A stretch of DNA of 64,000 nucleotides, taken from the NCBI RefSeq assembly GCF_037975235.1, contig NZ_CP150241.1, forward strand, positions 186,001 to 250,000, given 5' to 3'. Each line of letters opens with the position of its first letter. Position 1 is the stretch's first letter. This document shows, piece by piece, positions 20,225 to 27,559 of the stretch. The notes beneath the pieces are model-generated. The model was not told where the DNA came from, did not search any database, and worked only from the letters and a program-made list of their open reading frames with translations. Made by a program: the position numbers and the translations under genes. This DNA comes from Paenibacillus sp. FSL R5-0341. Its GTDB lineage: Bacteria > Bacillota > Bacilli > Paenibacillales > Paenibacillaceae.

Positions 20225-20345
20225 TACAATCTGACGGAACATGGATTGCACAAGTAGCTTTTGCGTCTCAGGTTCGATCAGTACCCAGTTATCTTTCAAG
20301 TTGCCATCATGTCTTTTATTTCTTCGGTTGTCAGCTCATTGATGT
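20222..20345 (-). pseudogene. Possible remnant of a serine-recombinase C-terminus
   Basis: The minus strand reads NELTTEEIKDMM, then after a frameshift LKDNWVLIEPETQKLLVQSM and FRQIVI. The spacing of acidic and hydrophobic residues resembles the end of large serine recombinases (…LL..F…L…..k.ll..li.kIvv). No start, catalytic domain or full frame remains. The assignment is tentative and rests on pattern similarity only. About 300 nt on to 20645 show no gene. Confidence 0.35.
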
Positions 20346-20661
20346 AATAATTATCAGGACTGTTTTGTTTACGTATATATTTTTATCAAGCAGCGTGTCC
20401 GGCTCTTATTTGTCTGAAGCTCAGCGGTGGCCTTGCGCCCCAGTAAACGTTTGACGATCTGGACCACTTAATAATACTTGTCTGCACCGGTAGAGGATTA
20501 CTGCTGTCATAACACTGGTGAAGTCCTTTTTTTGTTTTATTTTGTTCATTATTTCTAAATTAACAATATATACACAATTATTTACAAAATGTGGTTGAAA
20601 GAGTTTGTGGATCGATATAATATACAAAATGTAACAAAATCCCAATTAAGGAGTGATATTT

Positions 20662-21153
20662 TTGTTGAACAAAGCGTGGAAAGTTGGAGTTGCCTTCGCA
20701 TTATCTAGTGTTATGATGGTAGGAACATCGGTCGGTGCCTTTGCTTCAAGTTTACCACAAGAAAAAATCATTACTGAAATTGAAACTACTATTACAACGC
20801 CTACTGTAACTCCTATTGTAAATGAAACTATCAATGCAGCACCTGGTAACGATAATGTTGAAATTCAAGGTAAGGCAAAGGTTGCATCAGCCGCAATTAA
20901 GGCATTGTCTAAATTCGTAAAGAATAACTCGGATACAATTCGTGATCTCTTGCCTGGCGATAAATTGAAAGATGCCTGGGATGAAGCTAGTTGGAATATT
21001 ACTAATGAATTGGATTTCTTAGCTTCTTTAGGTGACGCGGTTGAAGACCAAGTTCAAAATGCTATTGTACAAGCTATTATGGGCGTAGCTCAAGGATCTA
21101 TTAGCAGTTCAGTGGCTAATAGAATTGCTAATGTAGTAATGTTGTTCTTATAA
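20662..21153 (+). CDS. Small secreted protein, unknown
   Basis: I do not recognise the family. The predicted 163-residue protein starts with a signal peptide (MLNKAWK, hydrophobic core, then AFA-SS). A Thr/Pro-rich segment follows (ITTPTVTPIVNE). The rest is mostly helical: AAIKALSKFVKNNSDTIRDLL, then an amphipathic Gly/Ala/Val-rich end (NAIVQAIMGVAQGSISSSVANRIANVVMLFL). The start is a TTG at 20662, 8 nt after AAGGAG; another TTG follows at 20665. The next gene starts 20 nt downstream, so they share a transcript. The amphipathic end would suit a membrane-active peptide or bacteriocin, but this is inference. Confidence 0.6.
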   Translation: MLNKAWKVGVAFALSSVMMVGTSVGAFASSLPQEKIITEIETTITTPTVTPIVNETINAAPGNDNVEIQGKAKVASAAIKALSKFVKNNSDTIRDLLPGDKLKDAWDEASWNITNELDFLASLGDAVEDQVQNAIVQAIMGVAQGSISSSVANRIANVVMLFL

Positions 21154-21173
21154 AAAAGGAGTAATATAATACT

Positions 21174-21527
21174 ATGCCAAACGAATCACTAGAAGAGAAA
21201 GTAGAAAGATTGGAACTGTACGTTACGCTCCTGCGGCAAATTGCTGTAGATCCCGAGGAATATCGATTGTGGGATTGGGTGATTGCAAATGAACTAAACG
21301 TTGATCAGTATAATTCAATTAAGAATGTATTAAAATTATGTGTTCGAGCAAATCTTGCGGCCGAGAAAGATCCATCTGTGAAAATTCCTACATTGGAAGA
21401 ACTGGTTGATGACTTAGTCCCAATTCTATCTCCAAATCCGAGAATAGCACATACTAAGGGTGTTATCGAACTGTTACGAAATGCTGTGAAAATGACACCT
21501 TACCTATCTTTACAAAAATACTTATAA
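21174..21527 (+). CDS. Small helical protein, possibly DUF1878/YhaI-like
   Basis: This 117-residue cytoplasmic, largely helical protein has no signal or membrane segment. The start (LEEKVERLELYVTLLRQIA) resembles DUF1878 proteins such as B. subtilis YhaI, which open with a similar short coiled-coil, but the match beyond that is weak. AAAGGAG precedes the ATG. It is co-transcribed with the secreted protein upstream and ends before a clear terminator, so the two make a compact two-gene unit. A role as an immunity or accessory protein for the secreted partner is possible and unproven. Confidence 0.55.
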   Translation: MPNESLEEKVERLELYVTLLRQIAVDPEEYRLWDWVIANELNVDQYNSIKNVLKLCVRANLAAEKDPSVKIPTLEELVDDLVPILSPNPRIAHTKGVIELLRNAVKMTPYLSLQKYL

Positions 21528-21567
21528 GCGTATCAAAGCAACGAATTTTGACTTTGAAGGGTTTTGG

Positions 21568-21609
21568 AAAAGCTTCATCTTGCAGTAAATCTGCGGATGG
21601 AGCTTTTTT
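21568..21609 (+). terminator. Terminator of the secreted-protein pair
   Basis: AAGCTTCATC/GATGGAGCTT arms with an inner GCAG/CTGC, followed by T6. Confidence 0.85.
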
Positions 21610-21674
21610 CATGTTGAATAACGAACGTACATTCGCATATAATACAAACAAACGTTCTTATTGGAGGGATATAC

Positions 21675-21869
21675 ATGCCAGTGAAATACTTGGGTTGTTT
21701 AGTTGAAATCATTTACGAGGATCAAAGCGGAAAGATAACGAAGCGTCGTATCCAAGTTAAAAGCATTCGATCCGGAATGGTCAAAGTATTGTCAGGGCAG
21801 CCGCGGACATTTAAGGAATCCGGTTTACTGGCATGTCATCCGATCATGACGACAGCACAGGGGGCATAA
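21675..21869 (+). CDS. Small basic protein of unknown function
   Basis: The product has 64 residues and is basic and probably beta-rich (KYLGCLVEIIYEDQSGKITKRRIQVKSIR, then GQPRTFKESGLLAC). The pattern looks like a small SH3- or WYL-like nucleic-acid or ligand-binding fold, but I cannot name the family. GGAGGG stands about 8 nt before the ATG. The stop is 2 nt before the next gene's start, so the two are coupled. It lies in the ssrA-linked accessory region. Confidence 0.55.
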   Translation: MPVKYLGCLVEIIYEDQSGKITKRRIQVKSIRSGMVKVLSGQPRTFKESGLLACHPIMTTAQGA

Positions 21870-21871
21870 AC

Positions 21872-22165
21872 ATGTTGACTGATTACGAACGGAAAGTACT
21901 AAGGATCTTGTTTAATTACAGTAGCGGCCGCAGACGATTACCAACGGTCCATGAACTTACGGTTAAGACAGGTAAGGGGAAGCCAGATGTTATGGCTGCT
22001 TTGGACTCTCTTGTGACTGCTGCATACATACATTGGGAGGACAGGTCTGAATCTGCCCACATAGTGATACTGGAAGGCTGGGAACGTGAATCGGAAAAGC
22101 CTAAGCTTCCCAAGGCAACACCATTGGAACAGCAGAATGATTTAAGTTACTGGACCCAATATTAA
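21872..22165 (+). CDS. Small winged-helix-like DNA-binding protein
   Basis: The product has 97 residues. Residues of about 1-70 look like a winged helix: LTDYERKVLRILFNY, LPTVHELTVKTGKGKPDVMAALDSLVTAAYIHWED. This is the repressor-like pattern (HTH followed by a beta wing) found in LexA-type N-termini and phage regulators. The ATG at 21872 has AGGGGGC upstream; an earlier in-frame start at 21833 would overlap the preceding gene. It is coupled to the 64-residue gene before it. It may regulate island genes, though no operator was identified. Confidence 0.6.
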   Translation: MLTDYERKVLRILFNYSSGRRRLPTVHELTVKTGKGKPDVMAALDSLVTAAYIHWEDRSESAHIVILEGWERESEKPKLPKATPLEQQNDLSYWTQY

Positions 22166-22484
22166 GAAGGCGTTTATATGGGCAGGCACATTCTTATTCA
22201 TACGAAGCATCTTTTTTTGTATATTTCTAGACTGATCAAATCGGCTGGCAAGTGTACTGAGATTTGTCTGAGGACAAGAAAATATTCACAGTAAGAATCG
22301 CTATTTTAGCGGCACATGTAGGTGAATATCTAAATAAAAAAACGTATGTATTTTAAACCTCTATAAGTGCCATAACACATGACCTCCAGCGATTACTTTT
22401 CGAACAACCGAAAAAAACCTTTATTTCCTTAATAACCCAGTTCATAATATGTATGAGATTACATACTTTATTAGGAGGGTTTTT
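22166..22484 (+). other. 320-nt AT-rich gap, no gene
   Basis: I see no ORF with a ribosome site and no clear hairpin terminator. It separates the winged-helix gene from the secreted 279-residue protein and presumably holds the latter's promoter. Confidence 0.5.
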
Positions 22485-23324
22485 ATGATTAAAAAAATGT
22501 TATCATCTTTACTTGTTTCCGCACTTATAGTTACAGGAAGTTCTGCTGCTTATGCTTCGCCAGATGAAAGTGCCAAAGCTCCCACTATACAAACTAATTC
22601 GATCAGCAAAGATTTGTATACTGTTGATGGAGATTTCCTTGGTAGTTTGAACAAAACCACAACTATAGAACAAGTAACTGATGAAAACGGTAAAGCCTCG
22701 TATACCTCTACTGTGACTAAGGATTACGAACTAACAGAAGCATATGCAGCTATTCCGGCATATGCAGAAAAATTCGCAGATTCAACCGAAGTTAGAACAT
22801 TTTCTGTTAATGAAGAAAATGAACTTGAAGTTAATGGTGAAGTGATTTCAGAAAATGATTTCCCTACAACCTCATTTAGCCGCCCTGGTTTCGGTGGTAC
22901 TTCATTCGCATTAAACTCTAGCGACGCTGGTGGCCCTCCTACAATTTCCCATTACTACAGCAACAGTGATAGAACTAGATATACCTTTGGTACATATAGT
23001 GGTGTATCTTTTAAATTTGATCATGGGGTATACGTTGGTCCTACTGGAAGCAATGCTTCCAGAACCAGTATAACGAAGAGTAATAATTATTTCTATGAAG
23101 CTAAAGCAGCTATGGATTCCGCTGAAACTAATTATCGTGACACTTATGTAAGTGCGGCATCGTTTTCGTTCGCAGCTACTCTTACATTTTTCTCTATGGG
23201 TAATGTACTTACATTTTTACCTGCTGGAGGCGCACTTGGATTTGCTGCAGTAGACCTTTACAATACTTTTAGCGATCTTCAAGATGATGTTGCAGATGCC
23301 TATTATGCTGTCTCGCATATGTAA
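22485..23324 (+). CDS. Secreted protein, possible large bacteriocin
   Basis: The product has 279 residues. It starts with a clear signal peptide (MIKKMLSSLL, hydrophobic core, AYA-SP). The middle is acidic and rich in Thr/Ser (residues of about 25-140). Next comes a beta-rich part with RTRYTFGTYSGVSFKFDHGVYVG-like alternation. The last 70 residues are helical and hydrophobic (FSFAATLTFFSMGNVLTFLPAGGALGFAAVDLY). Its size and layout remind me of geobacillin-26-type large bacteriocins, but I cannot confirm this. The ATG at 22485 follows TAGGAGGG. A small membrane protein lies downstream after a terminator, as an immunity gene would. Confidence 0.55.
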   Translation: MIKKMLSSLLVSALIVTGSSAAYASPDESAKAPTIQTNSISKDLYTVDGDFLGSLNKTTTIEQVTDENGKASYTSTVTKDYELTEAYAAIPAYAEKFADSTEVRTFSVNEENELEVNGEVISENDFPTTSFSRPGFGGTSFALNSSDAGGPPTISHYYSNSDRTRYTFGTYSGVSFKFDHGVYVGPTGSNASRTSITKSNNYFYEAKAAMDSAETNYRDTYVSAASFSFAATLTFFSMGNVLTFLPAGGALGFAAVDLYNTFSDLQDDVADAYYAVSHM

Positions 23325-23385
23325 CTAATACACGTAATTATTCAGATCTTTAGATTTTTTCATGCAATTGATACAAATTAAAGAC

Positions 23386-23440
23386 AATAAAGGAACCTAC
23401 TACTCCATTTTATTTTGGTAAAGAGGTTCCTTTATTTTGT
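23386..23440 (+). terminator. Terminator after the secreted 279-residue protein
   Basis: A 13-bp perfect stem (AATAAAGGAACCT/AGGTTCCTTTATT) with a 25-nt loop, followed by TTTTG. Confidence 0.85.
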
Positions 23441-23515
23441 TTATGGAGTTATTGTTATTAATAGCATAAATAATACAAGGGGCGTGAGATTATTAACTGG
23501 ACAGTTTTTGTAGGC

Positions 23516-23746
23516 TTGGGTTTATATATTTACATTGTTATATTAGTGAGTTATCGGTTGATAAAAAAAGATACAACAAAACACCATATATCGAACATAG
23601 CATTCTTAATACTCTCTATTATTTGCATAAACGCGATAGATTCAGTAAACATATTTAGACCGATAATTATGCTGGTTACGTTTGTGATTTTAGTTATATA
23701 TGTATCTATTTTAATTATAAAAATTGTTAAGAAGAGACTGGATTAA
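23516..23746 (+). CDS. Small multi-pass membrane protein, possible immunity protein
   Basis: The product is about 76-85 residues with three hydrophobic segments and a basic end (KIVKKRLD). The start is uncertain. TTG at 23516 has no ribosome site at the right distance. The frame stays open upstream, and an AAGGGG at 23478-23483 would best serve an ATT codon at 23489 or 23492, giving an N-terminus INWTVFVGLG. ATT is a rare start, so this needs proof. Small membrane proteins of this shape next to secreted toxins often confer immunity; that is inference from context. A terminator overlaps the stop codon. Confidence 0.5.
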   Translation: MGLYIYIVILVSYRLIKKDTTKHHISNIAFLILSIICINAIDSVNIFRPIIMLVTFVILVIYVSILIIKIVKKRLD

Positions 23747-23768
23747 TTAACCAGTCTCTTTTGTTCTT
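23732..23768 (+). terminator. Terminator overlapping the end of the membrane-protein gene
   Basis: AAGAGACTGG/CCAGTCTCTT with a 9-nt loop, then TTGTTCTTCT. Confidence 0.85.
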
Positions 23769-23855
23769 CTATATATAGATCTCTTTACCGAGCGATGCAA
23801 ATTTTTCTTCTATTATAAAGGCGAATCAGCAGTTATCAAATATTAAGTACCAAAT

Positions 23856-23883
23856 GGGGGGCGATGCCCCCTGCCTCCATTAG
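23856..23883 (+). repeat. Short ssrA-end scar
   Basis: GCCTCCATTAG at 23873-23883 is identical to the native ssrA end plus its first downstream bases (17993-18003). It is followed by AGTCAA, much as the native site is followed by TCAA. A GGGGGC/GCCCCC palindrome lies directly in front. I read it as what is left of a further integration junction. Confidence 0.5.
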
Positions 23884-23892
23884 AGTCAAGAA

Positions 23893-23926
23893 ACCATCAA
23901 CCAGCGTTCTGGGTTGGTGGTTTTTT
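23893..23926 (+). terminator. Terminator after the short ssrA scar
   Basis: ACCATCAACC/GGTTGGTGGT stem (10 bp, one G-U pair) with a 9-nt loop and T6. Its place and arm pattern mimic the native ssrA terminator. Confidence 0.8.
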
Positions 23927-23970
23927 AGTTTATGATATAATAAACAGAAATTTAGATTGGGGGACTCCAG

Positions 23971-24168
23971 ATGTTTGAAAATCGAGAACAGCTCCAAGAA
24001 ATTTTGAAAAAAGCAAATCAATATGCACGGAAACAAGCTAAAGAATCAGGTGCCTCTATCTATTATATAAAGAATAACAAACGCGTTCGTGAGGATGCTG
24101 AAGGCAATAAATTTGAAATTATTTTTGATGCTACTGGAAAACGGCAGGAGTTTGAGTATCATGAGTGA
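23971..24168 (+). CDS. Small partner (likely antitoxin) of zeta-like toxin
   Basis: This 65-residue, highly charged protein starts with a helix (FENREQLQEILKKANQYARKQAKES), followed by a beta hairpin (SIYYIKNNKRVREDAEGNKFEIIFD). It overlaps the next gene by 8 nt (ATGAGTGA), the usual sign of a coupled toxin-antitoxin pair with the antitoxin first. A GGGGGA ribosome site stands about 8 nt upstream. No family name is recognised; the antitoxin role is inferred from position and size. Confidence 0.65.
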   Translation: MFENREQLQEILKKANQYARKQAKESGASIYYIKNNKRVREDAEGNKFEIIFDATGKRQEFEYHE

Positions 24169-24733
24169 AACCAAACCAGTCATGACTGTGTTTGCTGGAA
24201 CCAATGGAGCAGGGAAAAGTACACTCAGCATGCAAATGAAAGAGTGGCTTGGTGAACTGGTTGATCCTGATCAGATTGCCAGAGAGTTGAAGCCAGAGAA
24301 TCCGCGCAGTGCTGACCTGTCTGCTGGCAGGGAAGCTGTGAAAAGAATCCGATCTCTGATTAAAAGTGGTGTAAACTTCGCTATTGAAACGACATTGTCC
24401 GGATCATTTGTTTTAAAACATATGGAAATAGCAAAAGAAAACAGTTACGAAATTTTTGTATACTATATCGGCCTTGAGGATGTCCAAATGCATATAGATC
24501 GTGTAGCCTCACGTGTTGAACAAGGTGGGCATTGGATTGCAGAAGAAGATATTCGTTATCGATATGGTGAGTCATTGAAGAACCTTAAACCGGCTCTAGC
24601 TATCGCAGATCAGGTTATCATTATTGATAATACATACGAGCCTTTAATTGTTGCGGAAATCATACAGAGTGATTTGATCTATTGTGTTGAGTCCATACCT
24701 GCTTGGGCCAATCCTGTTCTTAAGGATTACTGA
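24161..24733 (+). CDS. Zeta-toxin-family kinase (COG4185-like)
   Basis: This 190-residue P-loop protein has Walker A GTNGAGKST (residues 13-21), then LVDPDQIARELKPENP, the GREAVKRIRSLIKSGVNFAIETTLSG segment typical of zeta/COG4185 kinases, and RVASRVEQGGHWIAEEDIRYRY. Zeta toxins phosphorylate UDP-N-acetylglucosamine and so block cell-wall synthesis; COG4185 members are related, with less-known substrates. The ATG at 24161 lies within the end of the partner gene. The stop abuts the third ssrA-end copy, which puts this pair at the right edge of the island array and suggests an addiction role. Confidence 0.85.
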   Translation: MSETKPVMTVFAGTNGAGKSTLSMQMKEWLGELVDPDQIARELKPENPRSADLSAGREAVKRIRSLIKSGVNFAIETTLSGSFVLKHMEIAKENSYEIFVYYIGLEDVQMHIDRVASRVEQGGHWIAEEDIRYRYGESLKNLKPALAIADQVIIIDNTYEPLIVAEIIQSDLIYCVESIPAWANPVLKDY

Positions 24734-24829
24734 TACTTGGGTGACATCAAAACGGTGAATACACCCGTAGAAGCTTATGTGTCGTTATCTTCGGACAGGG
24801 TTCGACTCCCTTCGCCTCAAATCCACAAC
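24732..24829 (+). repeat. Degraded third copy of the ssrA 3' end
   Basis: It matches 17912-18015 with several substitutions and small deletions (for example GACAGGGTTC in place of GACAGGGGTTC, and loss of CATTAG after CGCCTC). Similarity runs on into the native flank (TCAAATCCACAAC). This copy has drifted, whereas the copy at 20025 is exact, so this junction is older or under less constraint. Confidence 0.9.
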
Positions 24830-24836
24830 TTGTAGC

Positions 24837-25062
24837 TTAAAGATGACGTGACTCCATATATTCCTTGTATACGAGTACCTTTTCTTCGTAATTACCAATC
24901 AACTTCTTGATTTCAAGAAGGTTACGTCTAGAGATGTGGTCCTTAAGTCAGAAAGCAGTTGTTGCAGATATTCTTCTGTAATGACTGCTTTTTCTTTTAC
25001 CTAAGGGGCTTCTAACAACTTCGTTTCCAGTTCAACCTTTTGCTGCTCTAATGCCCCTGAAT
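24837..25062 (-). pseudogene. Decayed C-terminus of a large serine recombinase
   Basis: On the minus strand, separate frames read LEQQKVELETKLLEAP, then VKEKAVITEEYLQQLLSDL, then LLEIKKLIGNYEEKVLVYKE and a stop at 24837. Together they look like the coiled-coil and final segment of large serine recombinases (…EIKKLI..yVEKV.VY…). There is an in-frame stop after EAP and a frameshift before LEIKK, and the catalytic part is gone. It directly abuts the third ssrA-end copy, as expected for a defunct integrase at the element edge. The region from here to 25414 contains no intact gene. Confidence 0.55.
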
Positions 25063-25414
25063 TTCAAGAATGATAGGCTTATTAAACCACTAGCTACTAC
25101 ATTTAGAATGTTCTCGTTCTGAAATTCTACATCTACTAAACTTTTGGACAGGTGCCGTTTTGAATAGTAAGAGATACAGGGGGAGTTAGTTTGAGGAATA
25201 CTCGAAAAAACAGTAGTGACTGAGTGGCTTGTTTATGTGACTCATTGCAAATTTTAATAAGTATGCCTCCAGACAGAAGAGCATGATCGCAGGTGCGATC
25301 AAAGGTTAGATTAGAGAGCAGGTGAAGTTGTGATTTCTTGACTAGACCGCGGCGTATAGACATGGAATAATAAGGGGGATGTAGCCAGTCAATTGCAGAG
25401 AGGGGGTATTATTT

Positions 25415-26056
25415 ATGGTCAATATCGCGATGGTAGAGCAGGAGTCTGTTCGGGAAAAGGTTGTGGCGTTCACGTTTGATGATGGGCCGCATCCGGTGTA
25501 CACACCTCAAATGCTTGAGATTTTCCGCGCTGTTGGTGGGCGGGCGACGTTTTTCATGATTGGCCAAGAGATGGAGGCTCACCCGGAGATTGCGGCAGAG
25601 GTGCACCGGGAAGGGCATGAGATCGCCAACCATACGTACACGCATCCGAACCTGACCAAGTTGACGCTGGAGGAAGCCAGGGAGGAGCTCCAACGCGCAG
25701 AAAATCTTGTCCAAGAAGTCACGGGGCAACCTGCCCGCAGCTTCCGACCGCCCTATTTTGGAGTAAATGATGATATACTGTCTCTGGCGGCGGAGCGCGG
25801 ATATCGCACGATTGGTGCGGTCAACGGTGATGCGAGAGATTGGGACAATCCCGGCGTTGAGCACATTCTGGAGCATACCCGGTCTGCGGTGAAACCCGGC
25901 AGCGTGCTCATATTCCATGACGGATACGGGGATCGTTCCCAGACGGTGGAGGCGGTTCGTGTGTTGGTGGATGAGCTGGTCGCGGAAGGGTATAGATTGG
26001 TGACAGTAAGTGAGATATTGGACATTTCTCATGTGAATGATATAAAGACGACATAA
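25415..26056 (+). CDS. Polysaccharide deacetylase (NodB domain, CE4)
   Basis: This 213-residue carbohydrate-esterase-4 protein spans the NodB domain and little else. Motifs are TFDDGP (catalytic base and metal Asp), HTYTHPN (metal His pair), RPPYFG, DARDWDNPG and VLIFHDG (catalytic His). Such enzymes remove N-acetyl groups from chitin oligomers or peptidoglycan. No signal peptide is seen, which is unusual for a wall-active enzyme and suggests a cytoplasmic or non-classical substrate. GAGAGGGGG precedes the ATG. It is the first intact core-like gene after the ssrA islands and has its own terminator. Confidence 0.93.
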   Translation: MVNIAMVEQESVREKVVAFTFDDGPHPVYTPQMLEIFRAVGGRATFFMIGQEMEAHPEIAAEVHREGHEIANHTYTHPNLTKLTLEEAREELQRAENLVQEVTGQPARSFRPPYFGVNDDILSLAAERGYRTIGAVNGDARDWDNPGVEHILEHTRSAVKPGSVLIFHDGYGDRSQTVEAVRVLVDELVAEGYRLVTVSEILDISHVNDIKTT

Positions 26057-26063
26057 TCAAGTG

Positions 26064-26098
26064 GGCCCATCATTCTTTGAATGAAAGGGTCTTTTTTT
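26064..26098 (+). terminator. Terminator after the deacetylase gene
   Basis: GGCCC-A-TCATTC/GAATGA-A-GGGTC stem, then T7. Confidence 0.85.
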
Positions 26099-26141
26099 AA
26101 TATATATAATGCATATGAAGAACGGAGCGGAAGCACAAATT

Positions 26142-26170
26142 TTGCTTACCAACCTAATCTACTTTATAAT
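26142..26170 (+). promoter_or_regulatory. Sigma-A promoter of the MscS-family gene
   Basis: -35 TTGCTT, a 17-nt spacer and consensus -10 TATAAT, ending 34 nt before the start codon. Confidence 0.75.
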
Positions 26171-26204
26171 AATAGGCTAAACTAGACTGCGTTAGGAGGA
26201 AACA

Positions 26205-27458
26205 ATGGACTTTATCAGAAATCAACTAGAGGGAATGGGCATGAGTGAGCCATCCATTGGATATCTTTCGAATATAATTATGGTTATTTTTATAGCGGTG
26301 ATCTCGGTGGTTGCGAATTTCATAGCCAAAAAGATTGTGCTGAAGACGATCAACCATATCGTTAACAACAATCGGTACAAGTGGGGCAACATCATTGTGG
26401 AGAAAAAATTATTCCATAAGTTGTCGCATCTCGTGCCGGCGATTATCATCTATTATTCGGCTTATATTTTTCCGTCCTACCAGGCCTTGATTGAAAAGGC
26501 TGCGATGACATACATGATCGTTATCATGATTACGGTGCTCAACGCACTGCTGAATGTCTTCGATGATATCTATCGTTCCTATGAAGTGTCGAAGATTCGC
26601 CCAATCAAGAGTTACATTCAGGTAGCTAAGATCGTCTTGTTCATCATTGGTGGAATTATCGTCATCTCCAGCCTGATTGGACAAAATCCGCTTATTATCC
26701 TGAGTGGACTTGGTGCGTTATCGGCTGTACTGATGCTGGTTTTCAAGGATTCCATATTGGGTCTGGTAGCCGGCGTTCAACTATCTTCGAATGACATGGT
26801 GCGGGTCGGTGACTGGATTGAAATGCCCAAATATAATGCAGACGGTGATGTCATCGACATTACATTGAACACAGTGAAAGTGATGAATTTCGATAAAACG
26901 ATTACGATGATTCCAAGCTACGCCCTCATTTCAGACTCGTTCCGGAACTGGAGAGGCATGCAGGTCTCTGGGGGCAGACGGATTAAACGAAGCGTCTATA
27001 TCGATATCAGCAGCATTCGTTTTTGTACAGAAGAGATGGTCGCCGAATTTGAGAAAATTCACTACTTGAGCGATTATGTTTCCGCAAAATTGAAGGAAAT
27101 TCAAGCATATAACATGGAGCACCAGGTGAATACGGAAAGCAACGTGAACGGTAGACAGCTCACCAATGTGGGTGTGTTCAGGGAATATATCCATCAGTAT
27201 TTGAGGAATCATCCGAAAATCAATAAAGATATGACGATGATTGTGAGACAACTAGCACCAGAAGATCGCGGGCTGCCTCTGGAAATCTATGCATTCAGCA
27301 ACGATATTAACTGGGGTGTGTATGAGAATGTGCAAGCGGATATCTTTGACCATATTTTTGCGGTTGCACAAACCTTTGGACTTCGTGCGTTCCAGAATCC
27401 AACCGGGCATGATATTGTGCAACTGAAAGAGGATAAACAATTTGCACGAGAATATTAG
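26205..27458 (+). CDS. MscS-family mechanosensitive channel, YbdG-like
   Basis: This 417-residue inner-membrane protein has about five transmembrane helices in the first 190 residues. The MscS pore helix and beta domain follow (LIILSGLGALSAVLMLVFKDSILGLVAGVQLSSNDMVRVGDWIEMP). A long cytoplasmic C-terminus contains FRNWRGMQVSGGRRIKRSVYID and a beta-rich end. The length and this C-terminal segment match the YbdG branch (415 residues in E. coli), which senses mild hypo-osmotic shock. TAGGAGG stands before the ATG. The gene is monocistronic with its own promoter. Confidence 0.92.
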   Translation: MDFIRNQLEGMGMSEPSIGYLSNIIMVIFIAVISVVANFIAKKIVLKTINHIVNNNRYKWGNIIVEKKLFHKLSHLVPAIIIYYSAYIFPSYQALIEKAAMTYMIVIMITVLNALLNVFDDIYRSYEVSKIRPIKSYIQVAKIVLFIIGGIIVISSLIGQNPLIILSGLGALSAVLMLVFKDSILGLVAGVQLSSNDMVRVGDWIEMPKYNADGDVIDITLNTVKVMNFDKTITMIPSYALISDSFRNWRGMQVSGGRRIKRSVYIDISSIRFCTEEMVAEFEKIHYLSDYVSAKLKEIQAYNMEHQVNTESNVNGRQLTNVGVFREYIHQYLRNHPKINKDMTMIVRQLAPEDRGLPLEIYAFSNDINWGVYENVQADIFDHIFAVAQTFGLRAFQNPTGHDIVQLKEDKQFAREY

Positions 27459-27559
27459 GTTTTTTTCAATTCATAAGCTGTTAACCCATCTGGGTTGATG
27501 GCTTTTTGTCTGTGATATAATAGGCATATTTTAAGAACGAAGAAGTAGGGGGAACGTGT

